From positions 1-16,081 of the forward strand of contig JALVWL010000048.1 of the NCBI GenBank assembly GCA_027034965.1: a stretch of DNA of 16,081 nt, written 5' to 3'. Shown in pieces: positions 12,501 through 16,081 of the stretch (position 1 is the stretch's first letter; each line of letters starts with the position of its first letter). Under the pieces are notes generated by a model. It made no database searches. It was given only the letters and a program-made list of their open reading frames with translations, and had not been told where the DNA came from. The position numbers and the translations under genes were made by a program. Source of the DNA: Candidatus Omnitrophota bacterium (GTDB taxonomy: Bacteria; Omnitrophota; Gorgyraeia; S143-82).

Positions 12501-15500
12501 TTCTCTGAAGGATAAGCCCACTGAGCCTTTCAGGATAACGATACTTTAAAGATTTCAAAAATTCATCTGTGAGGCGAATAGAGTCAACCAGGCTCGCCGA
12601 ACAATTCTGAAGAATACTTTTAAAGTATAGAAGATCCCGTTTATCCTTAATAACAACAGCAAAACCAGTAATATCTGGGGTTAAATAAATAGTATCGTAT
12701 ACTTTAAACACATCAAACTTAGAAAAGAAAGAAACTATCACATCCACAATTGGATCTGATTTATCACTATGCAAAAGATGTTCCATCCTCATCCCTGTAA
12801 AAATAGCTATGAACGGAAGAGAAAAACTAAAGACTCTCATAAAAAATCTTGCCACATCTATTCCATACAGGCCAAGATTTACAGAAAATCCATTTATAAT
12901 ATCTTTGTCTCTACTCTGAAGGATAGGCAAATCTTCAAATGACATAGATGGATATGGTATTTTCAATCTATGGGAATAATACCTTTCCTCTATTTGATTA
13001 AATAAGAGGACTTCTTTTAAAGTATCTATTAATACCCGATGCTTTTCTAACAAGTAAAGGGAAGAAGGCTTCACTTCCTTTAAGAGGAAAATAGTATCCA
13101 CCCCATTACCTATACCGGCCACAAGAAAGGGCTTATGCCTTATAAAATCACTAAATGAATAGAGCAAATATATATTCGTAGCGGAAAATAATTGATATTT
13201 GATGTCTGGAAGGGCAAACTGACTATATTTAGAGAACATTGGCACAAGAGACACTTCGGCATTGTATATCTGTGGTGGAGGTAAATCGAATTTGGTAATA
13301 TCCAGCCATTGTTTATTGATAAATACCACATCGGAAACACTCCAGAATGGATTAATACTACAGTAAGGAGAAGAGATATTATAATCCACACTAGAGACAA
13401 CGTCACCTTTATGATCAAGGAAAAATCTCCCTTTCTTTCGTTTTAAATCATATAGAGCACTAATCTTCTTTTCTAACGCTGATGCATATTCTCCTTGAGA
13501 TTTGCTTAGTTTATCATTTGTAGGCATCCCCCTAACATTTGTACCAACAATAATTGACGAAGAGGAAAGATTGAGCAAGATATAGCCCAATAACTTGCTA
13601 CCCTCACTTCGAGGTCTTGCGTTGACTAACAATCTATATTTATCCCAAGGTCCACAATACCTCTTAATAGGCACATCAAACTGTCTTATTGTAGCGTCCC
13701 ACACAAATATCTTACCTGCCCCATCCCAGGGTAAAGATAACACCACGCTATGGGCGATCGGTCCGTTGTCTGTAGAGACAACTAACCACTCCCTCCAGAT
13801 ATCATATATATCCCGTAATCTGAGATGGCCTTTCAACACAGTTTCTAATTCATCAGATACAAAATGACAAACTTGAGCTCCGGCAATAGATATCTTTTCC
13901 TCCAATAGATTAATAAGCATCTCTTCTGCATTAGGGTCTTTCCTAGACAAATATGAAGCAAACCTCATCTCTTTATCCGTCAACAAGCCGCTTCTCCAGT
14001 ATACATCTAAAATTGATGAAATTGCCATCTGGCCTTCTTTCAATTTTTCTATAAACCATTGCCTCCATTTATCTATTCCTCTTCTAAATGCATATCCCAT
14101 AATAATACCGATTTCATCCATAGATACACCATCAACTGGATAAAACAACTTTTCATTAATAGGAGAACCAGATCTGCTGGGATCAAATATAAACCGAGAG
14201 ATATCAAAATTTCTCCTCAAAGATCCAGCTTTAGACACATAGATAGCTTCAATTATCCTTTTTTCGCTAGTCCCAAATGACTTAAAGGTAAGCTCCATAA
14301 CCACTGGTACAAACAAATCATATAATGACAATATAGCCGATATTTCCTCATATACACTATCTACTATCCCACGCATATCAATAATTGGTCTATATTTAAA
14401 ATACCGTATAGCATTATCAAGTCTGTCTAAAAGTCCCTGCTTTGAATAATCAATCTTCTCAAACCATTTGTAGGGGCGCGCTACATCGTAATACGAGGCA
14501 ATAAAGTCCGCCACTACCACCAGTTCCATTGTCCGCCTTAAACTCGTCTTGAATTTCGAATGCATATTATTAAATTCGGAAGAATCAATGAAATTCTTGA
14601 GATTATGGTGATTCCGTATTATAAGCTTCGCAGATTCATCCAGTTCCACTCCGTAGCGCTTTAGCACTTCTTGTGCCAGAAGAGGATGCTGTTTCCTTAC
14701 AAATTCAACCTTTTCTTTATTGTAAACAGGCCAATTAACAGCTTCTGCCATCTTTTTACTATGTGCCTTGCCGATATCGTGAAACAATGCTGCCGTCCGA
14801 CCTATCTTAAGCCACTTCCTATTAAGATTGTTTTTGTCCGCAAATAATTCGAACAATACCATTACATATATATTATGGAAGTAAACATGAAAGACCTTTG
14901 CTTCATAACATATTTCCTTCATCAGCCTTCCATCCTTATCACTAATAGCTTTTTCAATACGATCCATAGAAGAAGATGAAGAAGAAATTCTTTCGATAAT
15001 ATTTCTCTCCACCAATTCTATAGCTTCACGCACAGAAATATCGTCTATATTTATAATTGTTACATCGACGCCAGGATACATATGTGGACCAAAATCTAGC
15101 TTATTAGTCAATCTATCCGTTTTTTCAAGGAGGTCTCTAGGAAATCCACTTTGCTGCGAACGTTTGTCAATTGACCCTAGAAACATATATGTATAGATAC
15201 AGGGCGACTTGAGGGGCTCTGTACTGACTATAACGGTCCCCCTTCCTCTTCTATTTTCATAATTAATGATTTGTTTTAAAAAATTAGAAATAAGCTTTTT
15301 AGCACCGGAATAATTCATAATTCTATAAAACAAATTTCTATTTGTCATATCAGAGGCCATTTTCATTTCATCACGCAGGGCATATGCATTCTCATCATCC
15401 CCGAGTGGCAATAGAGTATTTCTACCATCGACAAATATTGGTTCACTTTTGTAGTCAACATGCGAAATAAGCCTCGACATATACTTCACAACCTTATCCT

Positions 15501-16081
15501 CATCACTCCAGTCAAAGTCAACACCAACTTTATTTAGCATAAGCCAGAATAGTGATCTTGCGGCGACAAATCCAGCATTGATATAACGCAATCCAAATCT
15601 GCCAGCTAAAGCTATCGCAACCTCTTTGTTATAACTTCCTCTCAAACCCGATAACACTATATTTACTTTTCGCAGAGATGGAATTCGATATTTAGATAAA
15701 GGCAATTGGTAGCTTATATAAGGCAACCTCATCCTGAAATCAAAGCCAGAACCACGACCTAATAACAATACAACCTCTCCACCGACCGATTCTATGCTTC
15801 GCTTTAAATCATATAGGCCTCTTCCTGTCCCAACTTCCTTATTACTTGCACAAGTGAATCCTTCCATAAATATAGCTTCCTTAAGGGAAATATTTTCCAG
15901 ACCGAGAGAAACCAATTTCTGCTCTAATAGATCCTTCGTCTTAGAAAATCCAACCCCATAATCCTTGACCCCTATAACAAGCTCTCCACCTGCTTCATAT
16001 GCATAAACTTTAATACATTTCGCATCGCTATACTTAACCGCATTTCTCAACAATTCTTCCAATCTAATTCTAATAAGTGAA
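1..16081 (-). CDS. Giant multi-domain membrane protein, internal fragment of 5360 codons, open at both ends
   Basis: One minus-strand frame is open across the whole window, with no in-frame TAA, TAG or TGA in 5360 codons. In DNA this AT-rich a stop would be expected every few tens of codons by chance, and other frames reach at most 153 codons. The translation is protein-like throughout, and recognisable domains occur in the same frame from edge to edge: ATPase, cytidylate-kinase-like, HD, methyltransferase-like, GNAT, MFS, B12/radical SAM, sigma-70, YkgJ-like, second HD, two uridine-kinase-like, two protein-kinase-like and a MetV-like domain. Neither the true start nor the stop is visible, so the full length is unknown. 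Ser/Thr-rich stretches often fall near domain borders. An embedded MFS domain implies an inner-membrane location. No single family describes the whole protein; giant ORFs of this style are known from Omnitrophota, which is my inferred source. The alternative, several genes joined by assembly error, is unlikely because no frame change or stop occurs at any border. Confidence 0.96.
586..1278 (-). other. Domain: protein-kinase/aminoglycoside-phosphotransferase-like fold 2, catalytic Asp replaced, residues 4935-5165
   Basis: The catalytic loop region is recognisable: IGKTLRFLHQNGITHNRLHE then LNLSIRP and VCVHDLETAKDI (residues 5074-5113). Families of this fold read LHxxGIxHGDLHxxNIL...xxIDFExA. 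H5088 is kept, the catalytic Asp is replaced by Arg (R5090), N5095 is kept, and the metal-binding Asp is D5107 (HDLET). The N-lobe is less clear, with a Pro/Trp-rich stretch (PVGWGWFPGIRFKG) and a hinge-like strand LGFILLGMDEFS. A closing helix SYGQFLAEMFLDLYYAVEK fits. Pseudokinase function (binding or scaffolding) is inferred. Confidence 0.6.
1441..1869 (-). other. Domain: uridine-kinase-like P-loop domain 2, destroyed Walker A, residues 4738-4880
   Basis: RIRIILVIDGPIDSAKLPLA lies where uridine-kinase-type domains carry VIxIDGPSGSGKSTLA. The aligned residues show G-S-G-K-S-T replaced by D-S-A-K-L-P (D4751 to P4756), so both the second Gly of the loop and the Ser/Thr are gone. The following strand TTKLIIGDRM and the helix and strand EKYDQIVIIYEGYNSHN (family: xVVEGxxL) support the fold. 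It ends in a basic helix (TGTEKMEIKKKSASILEKH) and a Ser patch. Normal nucleotide hydrolysis is unlikely. It follows the MetV-like domain after a helical linker. Confidence 0.65.
2101..2418 (-). other. Domain: MetV-like methylenetetrahydrofolate reductase C-terminal domain (MTHFR_C), residues 4555-4660
   Basis: The cysteine-rich signature is very close to the MTHFR_C/MetV family: LFDCQNCGNCMLAYT, FICPMAKCPKSVRFGPCGG and CQCEVDNTHRCIWCDILDRH, with cysteines at 4589, 4592, 4595, 4604, 4609, 4618, 4624, 4626, 4634 and 4637. Family pattern: CxxCxxCxLxxTxxxCPMxxCPKxLxNGPCGG...CEV...CxWxxxYxR. MetV partners MetF in the Wood-Ljungdahl methyl branch of acetogens and binds metal/Fe-S. No MetF barrel is adjacent here, so the domain is detached from its usual partner. 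All signature cysteines seem retained, so metal binding is likely. Confidence 0.9.
2656..3348 (-). other. Domain: degenerate protein-kinase-like fold 1, residues 4245-4475
   Basis: The N-lobe resembles a kinase: strands up to SVFLFENSVNRAAKFILI (the Lys of RAAKF, K4296, stands where VAxK is expected), then a helix ENEFKNLRKLNSIYPNSFVK with a candidate alpha-C Glu, and a strand pair IIPVYTSEYLAYP. The C-lobe has a helix (LLKTIIRPLVRLQKEYGLVL), then RDIRLSEGDIMIKDGSIFNL in the place of HRDxxxxN...DFG. The His of HRD is Leu, and the DFG Asp is not in a normal setting (NLDRE). If the fold is right, it is a pseudokinase. It precedes a long helical linker with a Ser/Thr patch (YTSTSTI). Confidence 0.42.
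3586..4083 (-). other. Region of uncertain fold, faintly GNAT-like, residues 4000-4165
   Basis: A beta-rich part (GKALLVVGGNEFWINGNFAV, then GGLISKRTGGVELWL) is followed by a long helix (MSFMTYMMIKRAYDNGAEMF) and a strand (ILYNPDKFGIGD). The strand-helix-strand order and the phrase AYDNGAEMFIL resemble the core of GNAT domains, but no acetyl-CoA loop with R/QxxGxG is visible. A polar Ser/acidic linker (SASSISRRQETEDDTNG) ends it. I give GNAT only as a suggestion. Confidence 0.25.
4126..4563 (-). other. Domain: uridine-kinase-like P-loop domain 1, altered Walker A, residues 3840-3985
   Basis: The segment GTVLVTIDGSYGAGKYWFSE matches the uridine/phosphoribulokinase-type start (VxIDGxxGAGKST), but the Ser/Thr after Lys is replaced by Tyr (K3861, Y3862). 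Later elements fit: TKVLILEGEHS (family VVEGxxxL), ADINIYLYDSLSSRCARLRE (family DxxIYVDxxxxxRxxRRxxRD, with the second Arg position changed), and DIIVDLSSYSG (family ADIII). The family phosphorylates nucleosides or related sugars. Loss of the Mg-coordinating hydroxyl makes normal catalysis doubtful, although Gly-Ala-Gly-Lys remains. It directly follows the second HD domain. Confidence 0.7.
4771..5283 (-). other. Domain: HD-superfamily predicted metal-dependent phosphohydrolase (COG4339-like), residues 3600-3770
   Basis: This domain is of a different HD type from the first one. YHHSLYHIISML matches the family start YHNxxHIxxxL (H3642/H3643, H3647). LAIIYHDVIYDPYSLINEER carries H3675 and D3676 and the typical DxxYD...NEERSA sequence. 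IAEVRRLILLTAGHN matches the xVxxLIxxTxxH element, and DGQILISLDFVTLAQNWPRF with YRYLFNIYREQ matches the closing DxDLxxLGxxxxxYxxYxxxIRxEY pattern. Metal ligands appear intact, with H3721 as a late ligand candidate. Members are predicted nucleotide or small-molecule phosphohydrolases without a firmly known substrate. Confidence 0.85.
5296..5580 (-). other. Unassigned linker, Pro- and Lys-rich, residues 3501-3595
   Basis: This stretch contains a short beta/helix piece (GIYISDRARDILLRAPPGNI), then a Pro-rich segment (LIPVPVDRSILPPPQWRPEI) and a Ser/Lys-rich basic stretch (TSLTSASIKSRKRKVKFTSN). It looks like an extended, partly disordered connector to the following HD domain. No family recognised. 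Confidence 0.4.
5581..6063 (-). other. Domain: YkgJ-like putative metal-binding cysteine domain, residues 3340-3500
   Basis: The YkgJ family (CxxCxxCC type, putative zinc/iron-chelating) has an N-terminal CxxxCC cluster and a later Cx(I/L)YxxRPxxCxxYP element. Both are seen: YCLGSVCCFLDDD (C3372, C3377, C3378) and WCSIYEDRPRICESYPDG (C3454, C3464). The first Cys pair of the canonical CxxCxxCC is not obvious, although C3349 lies upstream, so metal ligation may differ. Biochemical function of the family is not established. It follows the sigma-like domain after a Ser-rich linker (FSSNSSVVV). Confidence 0.6.
6133..6840 (-). other. Domain: sigma-70 family RNA polymerase sigma factor-like, residues 3081-3316
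   Basis: Sigma factors direct RNA polymerase to promoters. A charged helix LSREEEKVLFMAYDIYKN resembles the region 1.2/2.1 entry. Region 2 follows: YRNFIDNAINNYIRKF, then LEYRNYRVMVAVMNYRWEKD (residues 3174-3193) and VKFATYLYRTLKGPI, matching the core-binding and -10 element pattern (family: YKFSTYAxWWIRQAI) though without the paired Trp. Region 4 is clear: LSERQEKMLRMYFYEGLTYE, then KIGNIFGGISRQYVCKVINN and ALAKLRKIL (residues 3263-3310), a helix-turn-helix for -35 recognition. Region 3 is short. It sits between enzyme-like domains in one polypeptide, so a function as a free sigma factor would need cleavage or internal initiation. Confidence 0.85.
6841..8100 (-). other. Unassigned helical region, residues 2661-3080
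   Basis: About 420 residues between the radical SAM barrel and the sigma domain. The first half is helical and Leu-rich (LKLESLMLIFCLSSFYDALL, NYRKDIEVLEEVNPYDALLL) and may be the radical SAM C-terminal extension. A Ser patch (FFSSSAIID) and acidic loop (YGEDDTLKDD) precede a beta-rich part containing RPVVISLFHPGLIK, then FKLRLISGDYYVDYNTKQPV. An Asp/Pro-rich loop (LIDLPGSSDLPYAYIDLF) follows. No family is recognised. A few cysteines (C2654, C2716) do not form a motif. Confidence 0.4.
8101..9450 (-). other. Domain pair: B12-binding fold plus radical SAM, residues 2211-2660
   Basis: This is the classic B12-binding radical SAM architecture. The B12-type Rossmann fold begins with IKSVLLLDIVD, continues with ISLGNTYLYWALKRQGFEVD (family: PPLGLxYLAAxLxxxGHEV), and has IICLGGPTVTLAP (G2313, G2314) and VFIIGEGESALPAVL (family: VxGEGE). 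The base-off cobalamin DxHxxG motif is absent, as in many members. The radical SAM barrel starts at VFLISRGCPYSCKFCAS, with the CxxxCxxC cluster ligands C2428, C2432 and C2435, followed by FWDDDFLLDKKA (family: FxDDxFxxD) and further TIM-barrel strands. The cofactor would be a [4Fe-4S] cluster cleaving SAM; the reaction and substrate cannot be read from sequence. It looks catalytically intact. Confidence 0.95.
8776..8799 (-). other. Radical SAM CxxxCxxC cluster site
   Basis: Codons for C2428, C2432 and C2435 in GCPYSCKFC. The motif and the preceding SRG context are canonical, so the [4Fe-4S] ligands are conserved. Confidence 0.95.
9451..9960 (-). other. Linker and unassigned small domain between MFS and radical SAM, residues 2041-2210
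   Basis: After the last membrane segment comes a basic stretch (KFKK), a Ser-rich linker (HSGSNSSIS), a short beta-rich part with VVVFDERC and NVMIMPIGFPGRLLVK, and then alternating strands and charged helices (DITLEIDAEFIYKSPQEIIE, RLKKSLEKKG). No family is recognised. The final part leads directly into the first strand of the B12-binding domain. Confidence 0.4.
9961..11145 (-). other. Domain: major facilitator superfamily transporter, about 12 TM, residues 1646-2040
   Basis: A complete-length MFS permease is embedded in the giant protein. It starts with MLGLTSFFTDVADRLVLSV (family: FTDVSSEMxYPLLP). MFS motif A is SGAVSDFYMRRKP (residues 1708-1720), and the subfamily motif DRGAKGIRESSRDALLASY (from residue 1752) is near-perfect. 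A linker of about 50 residues after TM6 separates the halves, and a second motif A-like loop PAGILADLYSKKI follows TM8. I count 11-12 hydrophobic segments. This subfamily is a group of uncharacterised or drug-efflux-like bacterial permeases; substrate unknown. It would anchor the polypeptide in the inner membrane, and with an even TM number both large flanks would be on the same, cytoplasmic side. Downstream it runs into a Ser-rich linker at residue 2052. Confidence 0.95.
11146..12060 (-). other. Unassigned region before the transporter, residues 1341-1645
   Basis: Around 300 residues without a family signature. It begins helical (SVLKQRSVDIYFVSSAIVSR, then long amphipathic segments), becomes aromatic and beta-rich around RPWFDGRFSLWYESKHFAHG, and then contains a Rossmann-like strand and helix, KPVIVIDRSQIETLNLYFED. 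It ends in a charged segment (GEKEREGQKQ) and a basic helix directly before the first membrane segment. His and Asp residues are frequent in the middle, but I see no recognised metal motif. Confidence 0.35.
12061..12645 (-). other. Domain: GNAT acetyltransferase-like, residues 1146-1340
   Basis: GNAT proteins move an acetyl group from acetyl-CoA to an amine. The C-terminal half is recognisable: a strand RLSITVSN, the pyrophosphate-binding loop MPYIGIGSALFATAL (G1285, G1287, corresponding to Q/RxxGxG/A), a helix ending in AKENDM, a strand TFRVFNPTPAGKKLYRKFGL (the usual xxNxxAxxxYxKxGF) and a final NNFTISL strand. The first position of the loop is Pro rather than Arg or Gln. The N-terminal half is less clear, with strands around HYILTMRIFTF and DYNSKVAFMYLGD. 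Substrate unknown. Confidence 0.65.
12646..13245 (-). other. Domain: degenerate SAM-methyltransferase-like Rossmann fold, residues 946-1145
   Basis: The segment FLVAGIGNGVDTIFLL (residues 985-1000) sits where motif I of class I methyltransferases (VLDVGxGxG) is expected. It is followed at normal spacing by SLYLLEKHRVLIDTLKEVLL (motif II acidic residue E1013 and helix) and a FNQIEERY turn, like PrmA-type or small-molecule methyltransferases (AxNxxxN). The first acidic residue of motif I is replaced (VAGIGNG rather than DxGxG). Methyl transfer from SAM is the family reaction; loss of motif I detail makes activity doubtful. Later strands (SFSLPFIAIFTGMRM, TGFAVVIKD) fit the second half of the sheet. 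Confidence 0.5.
13246..13605 (-). other. Unassigned segment with Ser-rich border, residues 826-945
   Basis: The segment opens with a Ser patch (LSSSSIIVG, from residue 838) and continues through a Lys/Glu-rich helix (EYASALEKKISALYDLKRKK) into a beta-rich, aromatic stretch around INPFWSVSDVVFINKQWL. No known motif is seen. It may form the N-terminal extension of the following methyltransferase-like domain, or a small sensor-like domain. Confidence 0.35.
13606..13908 (-). other. Domain: possible papain/transglutaminase-like fold, residues 725-825
   Basis: The order Cys, His, Asp typical of papain-fold and transglutaminase-like enzymes is present at plausible spacing. C738 sits in a helix start (GAQVCHFVSDELETVLK), H777 lies in a strand (GPIAHSVVLSLPW), and D795 follows in IFVWDATIRQF, which resembles the WxxDxT strand of this fold. 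A later YRLLV segment would close the sheet. The family cleaves or cross-links amide bonds. No other diagnostic motif is visible, so the assignment is tentative; an unrelated fold with a chance triad is possible. Confidence 0.4.
13909..14445 (-). other. Unassigned domain, residues 546-724
   Basis: This stretch lies between the HD domain and a possible papain-like domain and is mostly helical in appearance. Segments such as GIIMGYAFRRGIDKWRQWF are amphipathic, and SGSPINEKLFYPVDGVSMDE looks like a loop. I see no catalytic signature and recognise no family. It may be an extended C-terminal part of the HD module. Confidence 0.4.
14446..15000 (-). other. Domain: HD phosphohydrolase (HDIG / HD-GYP-like), residues 361-545
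   Basis: The HD superfamily comprises metal-dependent phosphohydrolases; the HD-GYP branch degrades cyclic di-GMP. The metal-binding signature RTAALFHDIGKAH is intact (H434, D435). A leading His is available in FHVYFH (H398, H402). Downstream are HPLLAQEVL (H465) and NHHN (490-493), then the closing helix VVVADFIASYYDVARPYK with D525, close to the HD-GYP ending (AD..DA...RPYK). The GYP tripeptide itself is absent: NHHNLKNF stands where HHExxxGxGYP is expected. Cyclic-dinucleotide hydrolysis is therefore possible but not established; HDIG is the safer name. It is one of two HD domains in the protein. Confidence 0.88.
14968..14985 (-). repeat. Run of six serine codons (linker)
   Basis: Six consecutive serines (residues 366-371) are encoded by a short TCT/TCA run and separate the cytidylate-kinase-like domain from the HD domain. 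Similar Ser/Thr-rich patches recur near other domain borders, for example residues 838-842, 3993-3999 and 4511-4516. They look like flexible linkers. Confidence 0.7.
15001..15672 (-). other. Domain: cytidylate-kinase-like, P-loop degenerate (pseudo-enzyme), residues 137-360
   Basis: The overall pattern follows (d)CMP kinase. There is an N-terminal hydrophobic strand and glycine loop VNIVLSGLRGSYNKEVAIAL, then RFGLRYINAGFVAARSLFWL (family: RxGxxYLDTGAMYRA), then VDGRNTLLPLGDDENAYALR and ASDMTNRNLFYRIM (family: DGxDVTxxIR..EV...AS.VA..PxVR..L), then a GTVIVS strand and a C-terminal IINIDDISVREAIELVERN (family: IDTSxLSxEEVVxxI). The Walker A motif GxxGSGKST is altered: G145 to K152 reads GLRGSYNK and is followed by Glu, so the GK[ST] core is lost. 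Phosphate binding in the normal manner is unlikely. The family reaction is ATP + CMP to CDP; here a structural or binding role is inferred. The fold call rests on several spaced matches, not on one motif. Confidence 0.75.
15727..16080 (-). other. Domain: histidine-kinase-type ATPase (HATPase_c, GHKL fold), residues 1-118
   Basis: This is the ATP-binding domain of two-component histidine kinases and relatives. All signature boxes are visible: N box EELLRNAVKYSD (E9, N13), G1 box DYGVGF (D40, G42, G44), and G2 box GTGRGLYDLKRSIESVGGEV beginning at G84. The domain ends near RMRLP (residue 120), as expected for the family. It appears catalytically intact, unlike several later domains. A dimerisation/phosphoacceptor segment (HisKA or similar), if present, lies upstream of the window, so I cannot say whether this is a working histidine kinase, a sensor-like ATPase or an anti-sigma-type kinase. 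The last option deserves thought because a sigma-70-like domain lies further along the same polypeptide. Confidence 0.92.

Noticed and set aside
13140..13418. Minus-strand ORF of 92 codons in a different frame
   Set aside because: It overlaps the giant frame completely and has a hydrophobic but motif-free translation. The main frame carries the domain pattern through the same bases.
14968..14985. Microsatellite-like AGA run
   Set aside because: It is only six codons, stays in frame and encodes a Ser linker; there is no evidence of phase variation.
14446..15000. Calling the first HD domain a cyclic di-GMP phosphodiesterase
   Set aside because: The HD-GYP ending is similar, but the GYP tripeptide is missing, so only the HDIG/HD superfamily is supported.
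1..16081. Several separate genes on the minus strand
   Set aside because: No stop codon occurs in the frame at any domain border, and no frame change is needed. Internal ATG codons exist, but none stands after a stop, so separate genes are not supported by the sequence.
1..16081. Alternative genetic code (for example TGA read as Gly or Trp)
   Set aside because: The frame contains no in-frame TGA, TAA or TAG, and Trp is encoded by TGG in conserved places, so the standard bacterial code suffices.
1..16081. Polyketide or non-ribosomal peptide megasynthase
   Set aside because: The size is suggestive, but no ketosynthase, acyltransferase, condensation, adenylation or carrier-protein motif is seen.
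1..16081. tRNA, rRNA, CRISPR array, insertion sequence, promoter or terminator
   Set aside because: I saw no direct-repeat array, inverted terminal repeats, tRNA-like cloverleaf or intergenic gap; the whole window is coding.

Overview
The window is a single uninterrupted reading frame. On the minus strand, reading codons as the reverse complement of plus-strand triplets that begin at positions 1, 4, 7 and so on, all 5360 codons are open: I translated the frame line by line and met no TAA, TAG or TGA. There is no start or stop that belongs to it, so both ends lie outside the window. The longest competing ORF in any other frame is 153 codons. The product fragment alone is about 5,360 residues (roughly 600 kDa by simple residue count). 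Residue numbers below count from the window's right edge (residue 1 = plus positions 16078-16080; residue n = positions 16081-3n to 16083-3n).

Organism: AT-rich bacterial coding DNA with heavy use of ATA, AGA/AGG and TTA codons, and the standard bacterial code (TGA is not used as a sense codon). Such giant, multi-domain, often pseudo-enzymatic ORFs are known from Omnitrophota (former OP3/Omnitrophica), and that is my best guess; it is an inference from architecture, since no marker gene is present.

Layout from N- to C-terminal side (right to left): an intact histidine-kinase-type ATPase domain (1-118); a cytidylate-kinase-like domain with a ruined P-loop (137-360); a Ser-run linker and an HD phosphohydrolase domain (361-545); a possible papain/transglutaminase-like domain (725-825); a degenerate SAM-methyltransferase-like Rossmann domain (946-1145); a GNAT acetyltransferase-like domain (1146-1340); an MFS transporter with about 12 membrane segments (1646-2040); a complete B12-binding radical SAM module with intact cysteines (2211-2660); an unassigned helical stretch; a sigma-70-family domain (3081-3316); a YkgJ-like cysteine domain (about 3340-3500); a second HD domain of the COG4339 kind (3600-3770); a uridine-kinase-like domain with an altered P-loop (3840-3985); a weak protein-kinase-like domain (4245-4475); a MetV-like methylenetetrahydrofolate-reductase C-terminal zinc/Fe-S domain (4555-4660); a second uridine-kinase-like domain with a destroyed P-loop (4738-4880); a second kinase-like domain whose catalytic Asp is replaced (4935-5165); and an unassigned tail.

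How it may work is not known. The pattern is striking: nucleotide-kinase and protein-kinase folds have lost key catalytic residues, while the HD domains, the radical SAM cluster, the ATPase and the MetV-like cysteines are kept. The MFS segment would anchor the polypeptide in the inner membrane with enzyme-like and regulatory (sigma) domains on both flanks. No RNA gene, CRISPR array, mobile element, promoter or terminator can be supported; there is no intergenic DNA.
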